The notes under the pieces are model-generated. The model saw nothing but the letters and a program-made list of their open reading frames with translations, was not told the origin of the DNA and ran no database searches. Below, piece after piece: positions 42,070-50,495 of a DNA stretch of 64,000 nt. Source of the stretch: a virus; the IMG/VR virus record IMGVR_UViG_3300022540_000472, positions 1 to 64,000 of that record. One strand, written 5' to 3'. How positions within the stretch are numbered: position 1 is the stretch's first letter; every line of letters begins with the position of its first letter. The position numbers and the translations under genes are program-made.

Positions 42070-42507
42070 ATGTTCAAAGGATTGATATTTTTGTTGTTTT
42101 TGTTTAGTACCTCTGCAGTTGCGGTTGATTACGCAGCTATGGTTAAACAAGAAGGTAATGCTCTTGTTCTATCTGTCGGAGGAGAACGTATTGCATCTAT
42201 TGATGAATATGGACTCAAGTCGAAGAAAGTACAACAACAAATACTTGATAGAGCTGTAAAGCAAGTAGATTTTTGTGCTACAAAAGGTCGGTGGGGTAGT
42301 TCTCTCGCTGATGAAGCAAAAGATAAAATCGGTAATGTAAAATTTCATATAAATCGTTTATATGAGATGACAAAAGATATCAAGATTCCACGATATATGA
42401 TCGTTGATAATGAACGAATGATACGAGAAGCATACAGACATGGTTATAAAGACCATTATCAATTTGGAGTGCAAGTTATAAAGGATTGTCTAGTTAATGG
42501 ATTTTAA
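42070..42507 (+). CDS. Secreted or periplasmic hypothetical protein
   Basis: 145 aa with a signal peptide (residues 1-18, cleavage after AVA). The mature part is helical and basic with two cysteines (near residues 71 and 141). AGGGAGAAGG ribosome site. No family recognised. Confidence 0.6.
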   Translation: MFKGLIFLLFLFSTSAVAVDYAAMVKQEGNALVLSVGGERIASIDEYGLKSKKVQQQILDRAVKQVDFCATKGRWGSSLADEAKDKIGNVKFHINRLYEMTKDIKIPRYMIVDNERMIREAYRHGYKDHYQFGVQVIKDCLVNGF

Positions 42508-42510
42508 TTG

Positions 42511-42539
42511 TTGACTTTTTAGTCTCTTTGTTATATAAT
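42511..42539 (+). promoter_or_regulatory. Sigma70-type promoter of tmRNA
   Basis: TTGACT, 17-nt spacer, TATAAT. A TATAAATA box follows at 42541-42548, so both promoter classes may act here. Confidence 0.82.
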
Positions 42540-42545
42540 TTATAA

Positions 42546-42888
42546 ATAGATATATCATTGTATGAAAGTAATGAAATAGGAAGGTAACACGCGGGTTCGA
42601 ATCCCGCCTTCTCCACCAAAAGCATTTTATGCGGCAGCAAAGTTTTAGTTTAGCGACTGAAAAATGGTTAGAATGAAAAAATTAGCCCGCCTAACCAGAA
42701 TGCTTCTGATGGGGATGACTTGGAATCGACTATCGACTGAAAGATTACTGGACAGTGCGTCAAGTTGACCGACGTAAAAAGGGCAAAAAACTATAATTGC
42801 AAATGACGAAAGTTATGCATATGCAATGGCTGCCTAAACAGCAATAGCCATTACGGGGTTGATAAAACCTGGCAACAGAATTATCATT
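42546..42888 (+). ncRNA. ssrA: Circularly permuted (two-piece) tmRNA
   Basis: The acceptor piece comes first: T-arm GCGGG-TTCGAAT-CCCGC (42591-42607), CTTCTCC and ACCA ending at 42618. After a 92-nt linker with its own hairpins, the 5' acceptor strand GGGGATG (42711-42717) and D-region CTTGGAATCGAC follow. The pairing keeps the G3-U70 pair needed for alanylation. The tag frame 42799-42837 encodes ANDESYAYAMAA and a stop. No T-arm follows the tag, so the gene is permuted and must be cut into two RNAs. It needs RNase P for the 5' end of the coding piece. Confidence 0.92.
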
Positions 42889-42889
42889 A

Positions 42890-42912
42890 GGGTAGCTTCG
42901 GCTGCCCTTTTT
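42890..42912 (+). terminator. Rho-independent terminator of tmRNA
   Basis: GGGTAGC (42890-42896) and GCTGCCC (42901-42907) with a TTCG loop and T5. Confidence 0.92.
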
Positions 42913-42931
42913 ATTGCCTGTCATTTCTTCA

Positions 42932-42939
42932 CATAAATA
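42932..42939 (+). promoter_or_regulatory. T4-late-like promoter box
   Basis: CATAAATA, 40 nt before the ClpP-like gene. Confidence 0.5.
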
Positions 42940-42978
42940 ATATTATAACAAAAACATCAACTCATAAAAGAAGATTAT

Positions 42979-43605
42979 ATGACATATAAATTTGAAGAAG
43001 AAGCAAACGAAAATGAAATTAAAAAACCTTTCAAATATTACGAAAGTCCAACTGGGCAAAGAATTCATCATTTCTACATAAGTGAAAGTGTAGAAGAACC
43101 AGCTAAGTATGTTGATATGATTCATCGTATCAAAACGGCTGGACCAACTGACTTAGTTTACATCTACCTCAATACACCTGGTGGATATATCAATACTGGT
43201 ATACAAATTATAAGTGCCATAAAATCATCACAGGCTCATGTTATAACAGTACTCGAAGGAGAAGTTTGTTCTCTTGGTACTCTTATATTTCTTTCTGGTG
43301 ACGAATTCATTGTTCATGACTTCTGTATGTTCATGATTCATAATTATAGTGGTGGTACATATGGTAAAGGCCACGAGCAAGTTGCTCAACTTGAAGCTAT
43401 GACAAGAGAATGGGGAAAATTAGCTCATGACATTTATGTTCCTTTTATTACCGAAGAAGAACTTGAACGAATTATTAAAGGCGAAGACCTTTGGATGGGT
43501 AGTGACGAAGTTCGTACTCGATTGCAGAAGATGCTTAAAACTATGGAAAGAGAAGCTAAATCCAAATTGAAGGCTGAAAAAGCTGCTCTAAAAAAGACTA
43601 AATAA
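42979..43605 (+). CDS. ClpP-like serine protease
   Basis: 208 aa. VYIYLNTPGGYINTGIQI (residues 60-77), the nucleophile region EGEVCSLGTLIFLSGD with S98, and H121 in MIHNYSGGTYGK fit ClpP. In bacteria ClpP forms a barrel used by ClpX/ClpA. Phage copies may degrade host proteins or process capsid. The region around the third (Asp) residue is not clear. A Lys/Ala-rich tail replaces the usual C-terminus. Confidence 0.85.
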   Translation: MTYKFEEEANENEIKKPFKYYESPTGQRIHHFYISESVEEPAKYVDMIHRIKTAGPTDLVYIYLNTPGGYINTGIQIISAIKSSQAHVITVLEGEVCSLGTLIFLSGDEFIVHDFCMFMIHNYSGGTYGKGHEQVAQLEAMTREWGKLAHDIYVPFITEEELERIIKGEDLWMGSDEVRTRLQKMLKTMEREAKSKLKAEKAALKKTK

Positions 43606-43643
43606 TTAATACCCCCTTATCAATGTCCCCAATTTGGGGGCAC

Positions 43644-43672
43644 TTGATTTCCTCACCGCATTATTGTATAAT
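43644..43672 (+). promoter_or_regulatory. Sigma70-type promoter with start at the ATG
   Basis: TTGATT, 17-nt spacer, TATAAT. The expected transcription start is at about 43679, which is the A of the primase ATG. Confidence 0.7.
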
Positions 43673-43678
43673 AGGCTG

Positions 43679-44749
43679 ATGAAAGATGTCCGCTTAGAAG
43701 ATGTAATACGCAATTATGTTCCCCTACCACTTCACCCCAATGGTCGTGGTTTCTATTCTGTCCTCTGTAAAGTATGTGGAGATAGAGGCCACAAAGGAAT
43801 GAGAGCTGGATTTAAGTTTGATAATGATGCAGTTGGATATAATTGTTTCAATTGTGGACACAAGGCTATATACGACCCAAATGCTGAAGTAATACCCAAC
43901 CACCCAAGCATTTCAGATGCTATGACAAAAGTTCTTGATGCGTTCAATATTCCCGACGATGAATGGAAACAAGTCTTATTAACGAATATGGCTAATGACC
44001 ATCAGGGGTTCAAAAACGTTGGGAAGCAGCCAGTACATTTAGATATAGAGCCAAAAGAAATTGAGCTACCAAAACACTTCTATCCCCTTGGTAATGAAGA
44101 AGATACTAACAAATGGACACAGATTGCACGATTCTATCTTGAAGAGAGAGGAATATCCCCCGATTCTGGTCCGTTCTATCTGTCCACAGGACAAGGTGAT
44201 AAGCAGGCTGCAAAATGGAAAGGACGAATTATAATACCGATATACAAAGATGAGAAGCTGATATTTTACCAAGGACGAGCTCTCGTTGATATGCAAAAGA
44301 AATATATGAGTCCACCAACCCCCAAAGACAAGGTGTTGTATGGATTTGACAAATTATTCAAAAATGCTGATTTACCATTATATGTCGTTGAGGGGTGGTT
44401 TGATGCGTATGCCATTGATGGAGTTGCTGTTTTTGGTAATCAATTATCAGATGAACAGGTAAAATGGCTAAATAGAAGCAGACGTCCAAAAGTCATAATA
44501 CCTGACAGGTTTGGTGATGGTCATATATTAGCGAATCAAGCGTTAAAAATGGGATGGCAAGTAAGTACACCAGATGTTGGAAATTGCAAAGACATGAACG
44601 CTGCTGTTCAAAGATATGGAAAGCTGTATGTAATGAAGTCAATAATTGAACACACGATGTCTGAATTTATGGCTGAGACAGCGATTGGAGTATATTGCAA
44701 GGGTGGACAAAATAAAGGCAAGACGAAGAATAAAAAAACACGTTCGTGA
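43679..44749 (+). CDS. DNA primase (gp61-like)
   Basis: 356 aa. The zinc finger is C30-x2-C33...C56-x2-C59 in a CHC2-like fold. The TOPRIM domain follows, with GRIIIPIYKDEKLIFYQGRAL and YVVEGWFDAYAI carrying the acidic residue and PDRFGDGH. It makes RNA primers and should pair with the helicase at 61248-62567. A TTG upstream could extend it by 15 residues, but the promoter would then lie inside the gene. The mRNA may be leaderless. Confidence 0.85.
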   Translation: MKDVRLEDVIRNYVPLPLHPNGRGFYSVLCKVCGDRGHKGMRAGFKFDNDAVGYNCFNCGHKAIYDPNAEVIPNHPSISDAMTKVLDAFNIPDDEWKQVLLTNMANDHQGFKNVGKQPVHLDIEPKEIELPKHFYPLGNEEDTNKWTQIARFYLEERGISPDSGPFYLSTGQGDKQAAKWKGRIIIPIYKDEKLIFYQGRALVDMQKKYMSPPTPKDKVLYGFDKLFKNADLPLYVVEGWFDAYAIDGVAVFGNQLSDEQVKWLNRSRRPKVIIPDRFGDGHILANQALKMGWQVSTPDVGNCKDMNAAVQRYGKLYVMKSIIEHTMSEFMAETAIGVYCKGGQNKGKTKNKKTRS

Positions 44750-45110
44750 ACGTGGAGGACGTTGTGACTTTGAAGTAACTCCACAATTCGTTTTGTTCTG
44801 GTGGCACAAATTAAACAGTGCTGTTTTTGATAATAAATTGACACCACCAAAAAAGATTGAGATTAGAAATTTTCGTGATTGTTGGGGATGGTGCAAAACA
44901 TACAAAACGAAACCTGACATTGTTCTTGGTATAACAAGTGACATGTGGGACCGCAAAACTTTCCTAACTGTTTTAGTTCATGAGATGGTTCATCAACACG
45001 AGCATCAAACATACAAAAAGATGTCCCATGGCCAAAACTTCTATTATTGGCAAGATAAAATCAAAAGAAATATTGGGTTATCGTTAAGCGAATACGTAGA
45101 CGTTGATTAA
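44703..45110 (+). CDS. SprT-like metalloprotease
   Basis: About 135 aa from GTG 44703 (an ATG at 44646 is possible but lies deep in the primase gene). TVLVHEMVHQHEHQTYKKMSHGQNF contains HExxH and a downstream His, the SprT/Spartan zinc site. SprT proteins cut DNA-bound proteins. It overlaps the 3' end of primase by 47 nt in another frame, and fits replication-linked clearance of cross-links. Confidence 0.75.
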   Translation: MDKIKARRRIKKHVRERGGRCDFEVTPQFVLFWWHKLNSAVFDNKLTPPKKIEIRNFRDCWGWCKTYKTKPDIVLGITSDMWDRKTFLTVLVHEMVHQHEHQTYKKMSHGQNFYYWQDKIKRNIGLSLSEYVDVD

Positions 45111-45131
45111 TATTCCATTCTGTAGTATAAT
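45103..45131 (+). promoter_or_regulatory. Sigma70-type promoter of topoisomerase operon
   Basis: TTGATT, 17-nt spacer, TATAAT, 39 nt before the GTG start. The -35 overlaps the SprT-like stop. Confidence 0.78.
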
Positions 45132-45169
45132 ATCCCTATTATAAAATAACAAATATAAAAGGTACCCGC

Positions 45170-47089
45170 GTGGTTAAGAAAAAAGAATATAGTTCTGATG
45201 ATATTCAGATCCTTACAGACCGTGAACATGTAAGATTAAGAACACAAATTTACTTAGGTAATACTCACCCAACTTCATATAACGTACCTGTCTTCTTGGA
45301 TGGTAAGTTCGCTATTGAAAGTGTTGAGTTTATTCCTGCTGTATATAAAGCCGTGGGTGAAATTATTGATAATAGTATTGATGAGTTTGCTCAAATCAAT
45401 CAAAAAGATAATCATCTTAAAATTGTTGCTGACCCAATCAATGGTAGTTATACTATTGGAGATAATGGTCGTGGTATTCCTATTGATAAGCATGAGTCTG
45501 GAAAGTTTACTCCAGAAGTAGCACTTGGTTCGTTACGAGCAGGTAGAAACTTTTCCAATGATAAAGAAGCAGGTGTAATTGGACAGAATGGTGTTGGTAG
45601 TGCTTGTACAAATTATTGTAGTTCAGAATTTCATATTACAGTCAATCGTGATAATAAGAAATATACTCAATCGTTTACAAATGGTGCGGAATCAGTAACG
45701 AAGCCATCTATTCGCAAAGGACCTTCAAAAACGGGAACTGAAGTTTCATTCACATTGGACCCAACTGTGTTTAAAGATGTGGCACTCCCTCCTCGTCTCA
45801 TGAATAATCGGGCCATTGAACTTGCGTTCACGAACCCCAACGTCGTTGTTGAATACAACAAACACAAGTACAAGTACCGTAGAGGTCTTGAAGATATCGT
45901 TAAAAAGTTGGTCCAGAGTTCTATCCTTGATGAGGGAAGTTATTTCAAGTTTATTTATGAACAAGACGGACTTCAAATGGAGTTCTATGTTATTCATGGA
46001 GTATATGAAGGGTTGGATGAACAAATTTTCTCTTGGGTGAATAGTTCATTATTATTTGATGGTGGGTTGTGTAATACACAATTCCTTAACTCATTTTATG
46101 ATAAGGTTGTCACTCATTTAAAGACTGCGGCAAAGAAACAAAAAGTTGAAGTTACAAAAAATGATGTTCGTCAAAATCTTCTTGTTCTTGGTAATTTAAA
46201 AATTGCTAATCCAGAATACGATGCTCAATCAAAGACTCGCTTAACTGGTCCCAACACTCGTAAAGAGATGGGAGAGATGATGGGAGCAATGTGGACTTCT
46301 TTCTCACGGAAGAATAAGGGATGGTTAGAAGAAGTACTAAACCGTGCGATTGATAGACATCACACAAGTGCTAACAAAAAAGCTATTAAGGACCACACAA
46401 AAACATTAAGTAAGAAAGTTCCTGGTCTTGTTGATGCTACAAGCAAAATGAGATTTAATTGTCAAGTACTTGTCACTGAAGGATTATCTGCTGCAAGTAT
46501 GATTACGGAAGCACGAGACCCAGTAACAACTGCCTCGTTCCCACTTACTGGGAAAATTAATAATGTGTATGGAAATACTCCTGCACAAATTTTGCAGATG
46601 GGAAAGATAACAAACCTATTAGCTGCTGTTGGATTAGTTCCTGGTAAGCGAGCTGTTCGTGGTGAGTTACGTTTTGGTAAAGTAGTCATTGCGACTGATG
46701 CGGATTATGATGGAAGTGATATTTTTACACTTCTTGTAAATCTATTCTATACGTTTTGGCCTGAATTATTAGACCCAAATTATGAACCGTTTATATATCG
46801 GTTAGTTGCTCCCAACGTTGCTGTTATTAAAGGGAAAGAACGAATTCATTTTACAACACGTGCTGATTATGATAAAGTAAAAACCAAATACAAGTCATGG
46901 AATGTAAATTATTATAAGGGACTTGGCTCTATGGTTAAAAAAGATTGGGAAATGATTTTAAGTGGAAAAACAGATACGTTAATTCCTATCGTAGATGATG
47001 GTAACATGAAAGATACATTACAATTGCTATTTGGTCCAAGTGCGGATAACCGCAAGGTATGGTTACAAAATGAAACAACAAACAACTGA
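45170..47089 (+). CDS. Type II DNA topoisomerase large subunit (gp39/60, GyrB type)
   Basis: 639 aa from GTG. The GHKL ATPase has EIIDNSIDEF, IGDNGRGIPI and GQNGVGSACTN; the TOPRIM domain has LVTEGLSAASM and ATDADYDGSD. T4 splits this protein into gp39 and gp60; here it is one chain. It works with the gp52-like subunit at 49155-50495. Confidence 0.95.
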   Translation: MVKKKEYSSDDIQILTDREHVRLRTQIYLGNTHPTSYNVPVFLDGKFAIESVEFIPAVYKAVGEIIDNSIDEFAQINQKDNHLKIVADPINGSYTIGDNGRGIPIDKHESGKFTPEVALGSLRAGRNFSNDKEAGVIGQNGVGSACTNYCSSEFHITVNRDNKKYTQSFTNGAESVTKPSIRKGPSKTGTEVSFTLDPTVFKDVALPPRLMNNRAIELAFTNPNVVVEYNKHKYKYRRGLEDIVKKLVQSSILDEGSYFKFIYEQDGLQMEFYVIHGVYEGLDEQIFSWVNSSLLFDGGLCNTQFLNSFYDKVVTHLKTAAKKQKVEVTKNDVRQNLLVLGNLKIANPEYDAQSKTRLTGPNTRKEMGEMMGAMWTSFSRKNKGWLEEVLNRAIDRHHTSANKKAIKDHTKTLSKKVPGLVDATSKMRFNCQVLVTEGLSAASMITEARDPVTTASFPLTGKINNVYGNTPAQILQMGKITNLLAAVGLVPGKRAVRGELRFGKVVIATDADYDGSDIFTLLVNLFYTFWPELLDPNYEPFIYRLVAPNVAVIKGKERIHFTTRADYDKVKTKYKSWNVNYYKGLGSMVKKDWEMILSGKTDTLIPIVDDGNMKDTLQLLFGPSADNRKVWLQNETTNN

Positions 47090-48020
47090 TTATATTAAAC
47101 TTCTTACAGAACAAGACAAAAAGAATCTTTCGCAAAAGGCGTTAAAAGTATGTGAAGAGGCTGGTGAGCTTGCAAAAGTTGTGTTGCCTTTTGACAATGC
47201 TCATGCGACGACTCATCGTTTTGTTGACCGTCAACGAATTCTTGAAGAAGTAGCTGACATTTATCTTACAAGTATTTCTGTAGCGTATGACCTTGGCTTC
47301 AGTGATGAAGAAATCGAAGAAATGATTTACAGAAAGAGTTTGAAGTGGGGTGATTTACAAAGTCGTGAAGATGTACTATCAAGTAAATCTAACCCAGATA
47401 AAATTCCATATGAGATTCATGTAACTGTGGTAAATGCAAATAAAGAAATGTTTTATGCTGCTTGTAAGCAAATTGGAGTTAAACCAATTGTGCTTGATTT
47501 ACAAACAAAAGACGGGAAGCATGTGTTTGAAGATGTTATGACATCATCAGTACATCTTGGTAACAATCGTTCAGCATATGAAGAAATGTCGCGAATAAGC
47601 AATGCATTGTCATTTGTTGGGACTGTTATTCGTGAAAAGATTGAAACAGTTCCTTGGCATCCAGCAGCACCATCAGATGAACACATGAATCCAGTGATGC
47701 CTGCAGATTGTTACTTTGAATGCCATCTTGGTGTCAATATTAAAAATGATGCTGAGTATAATGATATTAAATGTGTTGCTTCAACGTGTGATGCTCATTT
47801 ATCACGAAACATATTCAAGAAACATGATGATGGGTCTTCAACAGTTATGGTAACATATCGTAAGTATGATGGAACATATGAAGATTTCCAAAAAGGTATG
47901 AAATGGTTAAAATTAGAAATTGAAAGAACTGAATGTGAAATAGAAAAAACGATTATAGAGTTTTCGATTTATGATACGAGAGTATCACATGACGCGGAGT
48001 GGATTAAAAATGAAAGTTAA
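47070..48020 (+). CDS. MazG-like domain fused to a second unknown domain
   Basis: 316 aa. Residues about 10-95 are MazG-like (ALKVCEEAGELAKVV, then EEVADIYLTSISVA). The C-terminal 210 residues form a second domain opening PYEIHVTVVNANKEMF, with REKIETVPWHPAAP in the middle; it is not recognised. The start is inside the end of the topoisomerase gene. The fusion suggests a nucleotide-handling enzyme with extra specificity. Confidence 0.65.
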   Translation: MKQQTTDYIKLLTEQDKKNLSQKALKVCEEAGELAKVVLPFDNAHATTHRFVDRQRILEEVADIYLTSISVAYDLGFSDEEIEEMIYRKSLKWGDLQSREDVLSSKSNPDKIPYEIHVTVVNANKEMFYAACKQIGVKPIVLDLQTKDGKHVFEDVMTSSVHLGNNRSAYEEMSRISNALSFVGTVIREKIETVPWHPAAPSDEHMNPVMPADCYFECHLGVNIKNDAEYNDIKCVASTCDAHLSRNIFKKHDDGSSTVMVTYRKYDGTYEDFQKGMKWLKLEIERTECEIEKTIIEFSIYDTRVSHDAEWIKNES

Positions 48021-48267
48021 AGACCTTATCAAAGAACTACAACAAATGAATCCCGAATCAGAATTAATAATGCAAAAAGATTCTGAAGGTAATGGATACA
48101 GTCCACTAAGTGGTGCGGATGGGAATGCTGTATATATAGCCGATTCTACTTGGAGTGGTGAGGTATATGATACCAAGTGGAGTGCAGAAGATGCTGACAT
48201 GGAAGAAGAAGAATGGGAAGAGATAAAATCTAAACCCGGATGTGTAGTGTTATATCCAATCAATTGA
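48010..48267 (+). CDS. Hypothetical small phage protein
   Basis: 85 aa. KVKDLIKELQQMNPESELIMQKDSEGNGYSPLSG is a pattern widely seen in small phage proteins of unknown role. ATGA-type overlap with the previous gene. Confidence 0.62.
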   Translation: MKVKDLIKELQQMNPESELIMQKDSEGNGYSPLSGADGNAVYIADSTWSGEVYDTKWSAEDADMEEEEWEEIKSKPGCVVLYPIN

Positions 48268-48277
48268 GAAAAAAGAA

Positions 48278-48985
48278 ATGAATAAAGAAATTAAATGGTT
48301 ACGAGATTTATATCTTGAAGACTTAGGAAAGACAGTTTGTTATGATGGCCATAACAAACGTCCTCGTGTGCGACACATTGGTAATTGGGAAAGAATTAAA
48401 ACAATTATTACAGAAGGACAAGAACAAGTTATACTTCCTCTTGCAGATAATGATGAGAGAGACGTATGGGTATGGAGTGATTTGCATTTCGGACATAAAA
48501 ATATTATTCGATTTAGTGAACGTCCATTTGATGATACAGAACAAATGAATGAACATTTGATTGCAAACTTTAACGAATATGTTAAACCAAATGATATAAG
48601 TTATTGGGTTGGTGACATTGCGTTTGGTGGTGATACATTTGCTAATAACATTCTTGACAGATGCAATGGATATAAAATTCTCATTGTCGGCAATCATGAT
48701 TTCCACAAACGGCATCTGCGTAATTTAAAATTTGATGAAGTCCACTTGCTTGGACATATTCAAATCGAAGATGTCGATTTAGTTATGACTCACTATCCAA
48801 TGGAAAACTTACCTCTTCCATATATTAACGTGCATGGCCATTTGCATGCAGGTGGTGGTTCACATGATGCAATGGATACACTGCAACATATAAATGTTAA
48901 TTGTGAATTTCATAATTACAGACCAATCAATTTAAACGAATTAATGACAATGGCCAAAACAAGAAAAAATAGTATGGAGATTTAA
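48278..48985 (+). CDS. Calcineurin-like metallophosphoesterase
   Basis: 235 aa. All motifs are in order: SDLHFGH, GDIAFGG, GNHD, MTHYP and GHLH, binding two metals. About 65 residues precede the domain. Such phage enzymes hydrolyse phosphodiesters or nucleotides; the substrate is not known. Confidence 0.87.
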   Translation: MNKEIKWLRDLYLEDLGKTVCYDGHNKRPRVRHIGNWERIKTIITEGQEQVILPLADNDERDVWVWSDLHFGHKNIIRFSERPFDDTEQMNEHLIANFNEYVKPNDISYWVGDIAFGGDTFANNILDRCNGYKILIVGNHDFHKRHLRNLKFDEVHLLGHIQIEDVDLVMTHYPMENLPLPYINVHGHLHAGGGSHDAMDTLQHINVNCEFHNYRPINLNELMTMAKTRKNSMEI

Positions 48986-49162
48986 ATGGTATCAATTAAA
49001 GGATGGCCACCAAAGTTTCACATATGTGCAAACGGTGACCACACCGGACCTATCCCTTGTTGTCACAAGTGTATGATTTGTGGTGAGCAAATAAAGAAAT
49101 ATTATTCAGGGTTCCATGAACAAATATGTTACGAGAAAAAAGAAAAGGAAAATAATGAATAG
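48986..49162 (+). CDS. Small zinc-finger-like protein
   Basis: 58 aa with CCHKCMICGEQ and further C/H residues (HICANGDH, HEQICYEK), likely a zinc-binding fold. It begins right after the phosphoesterase stop and ends with TAG inside the gp52-like gene start, so it is embedded in the operon. Confidence 0.62.
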   Translation: MVSIKGWPPKFHICANGDHTGPIPCCHKCMICGEQIKKYYSGFHEQICYEKKEKENNE

Positions 49163-50495
49163 TTCACAATACGTTAATAACGAACGAAGAGAGTATTCAC
49201 TGTATGTTCTACAGATGAGAGCTATCGCAGCAATATCTGATGGACTCAAAGCAGGTGGACGTCGCGTTTTATGGACAGCTCGGAATGGTCAAAAATTTAA
49301 AAGTGCTACGCTTGCTGGTGCAACAATGCCAATCCACCCACATGCTGCACCCGAAGGAGCAATTAATACGTTAGCTGCTCCTTATGGAAATAACATTCCT
49401 TTATTAAATGGAGATGGTGCTTTTGGTACTCTATTAAATCCTACTGCATATGGTGCCGCTCGTTACACAAGTGTTAAAGTATCTAAATTTACAAAAGATG
49501 TTATCTTTAGGGATATCGAAATCATTCCAATGGGTGAAAATTATGATGGTACGCTTGAAGAACCAAAACATTTTCTTCCATTAGTCCCAATTGTATTATT
49601 AAACCCAAGCGAAGGGATTGCTGTTGGTTTCGCATCAACTATTCTTCCTCGTGACCTTGAAGATATAATCAATTCACAAATTGCTTATCTATCAAATAAA
49701 AAGTTTGAAGAGATGATGACTGCATTTATGCCTACGGATAACATAGCAGTAGATTGGATGGAAACAACAACAGGAAATGTTAAATGGATATTTGAAGGTG
49801 CATTCAAAAAGATTAATGCATCTACAATACAAATTACAAAACTTCCATATAGTGTATCACATGAAAAGTTTACTGACAATCTAATGAAGTTGGTAGATGA
49901 TGGTAGCTTTGTTGTAGACTTTACAGATAGCTCCAAAGACAAATTTAACATTGAAGTTAAGTTCAAACGTGGTGCTATTGATAATACCTCCAAAAAAGAA
50001 ATGCTGAAAAAATTAAATTTAATTAATAGCGTATCAGAAAATATGAATGTTCTTGACTTTGATGGAAAATATGTTCTATCAACCAATTACATTGAAGTAA
50101 TTGGTAAGTTTTGTGATTGGAGATTGAAATGGTACAAGGACCGTTACGAACGACTTGCTGAACTTCTTCATATTGACATACAACGATACAAAGACATCAT
50201 AACGGCAATTAAGCGTAACGTTGGTGGGACAGCTAAGAAAATAGGGTCAAAAAATGAGCTTAAGGATTTTTTGAAAGAAATAGGAATTATTCATATTGAT
50301 TATATTGCTGAACTTCCTGTTTATAGGTTCACTGAAGATGAGAAAAATAAGGTGGAAGATAAATTAAAAGCTGCAAATATCAAGATGAAAGAGCACAAGA
50401 CCCTGTTGTCTTCTGAACCTGAAAGACGTAAAATATACGTTAAAGAGTTAAGGGAAATTTTACGAAAATATACAAAAGGTGAATATAATGAGTGA
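49155..50495 (+). CDS. Type II DNA topoisomerase medium subunit (gp52, GyrA type)
   Basis: 446 aa. SDGLKAGGRRVLW near residue 28, and the cleavage tyrosine Y104 in AARYTSVKVS, define the GyrA/gp52 breakage-reunion domain. It lacks the C-terminal wrapping domain of gyrase, like T4 gp52 (442 aa). The ATG at 49155 was chosen over 49116, which would run through the preceding small gene. Confidence 0.93.
   Translation: MNSSQYVNNERREYSLYVLQMRAIAAISDGLKAGGRRVLWTARNGQKFKSATLAGATMPIHPHAAPEGAINTLAAPYGNNIPLLNGDGAFGTLLNPTAYGAARYTSVKVSKFTKDVIFRDIEIIPMGENYDGTLEEPKHFLPLVPIVLLNPSEGIAVGFASTILPRDLEDIINSQIAYLSNKKFEEMMTAFMPTDNIAVDWMETTTGNVKWIFEGAFKKINASTIQITKLPYSVSHEKFTDNLMKLVDDGSFVVDFTDSSKDKFNIEVKFKRGAIDNTSKKEMLKKLNLINSVSENMNVLDFDGKYVLSTNYIEVIGKFCDWRLKWYKDRYERLAELLHIDIQRYKDIITAIKRNVGGTAKKIGSKNELKDFLKEIGIIHIDYIAELPVYRFTEDEKNKVEDKLKAANIKMKEHKTLLSSEPERRKIYVKELREILRKYTKGEYNE

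Noticed and set aside
42587-42618. A separate tRNA ending in CCACCA
   Set aside because: Only the T-arm and 3' acceptor strand exist; the partner strand GGGGATG lies 92 nt downstream, as in a permuted tmRNA.
43631-43646. CCCCAATTTGGGG as a terminator after the ClpP-like gene
   Set aside because: No T-run follows and it overlaps the next promoter.
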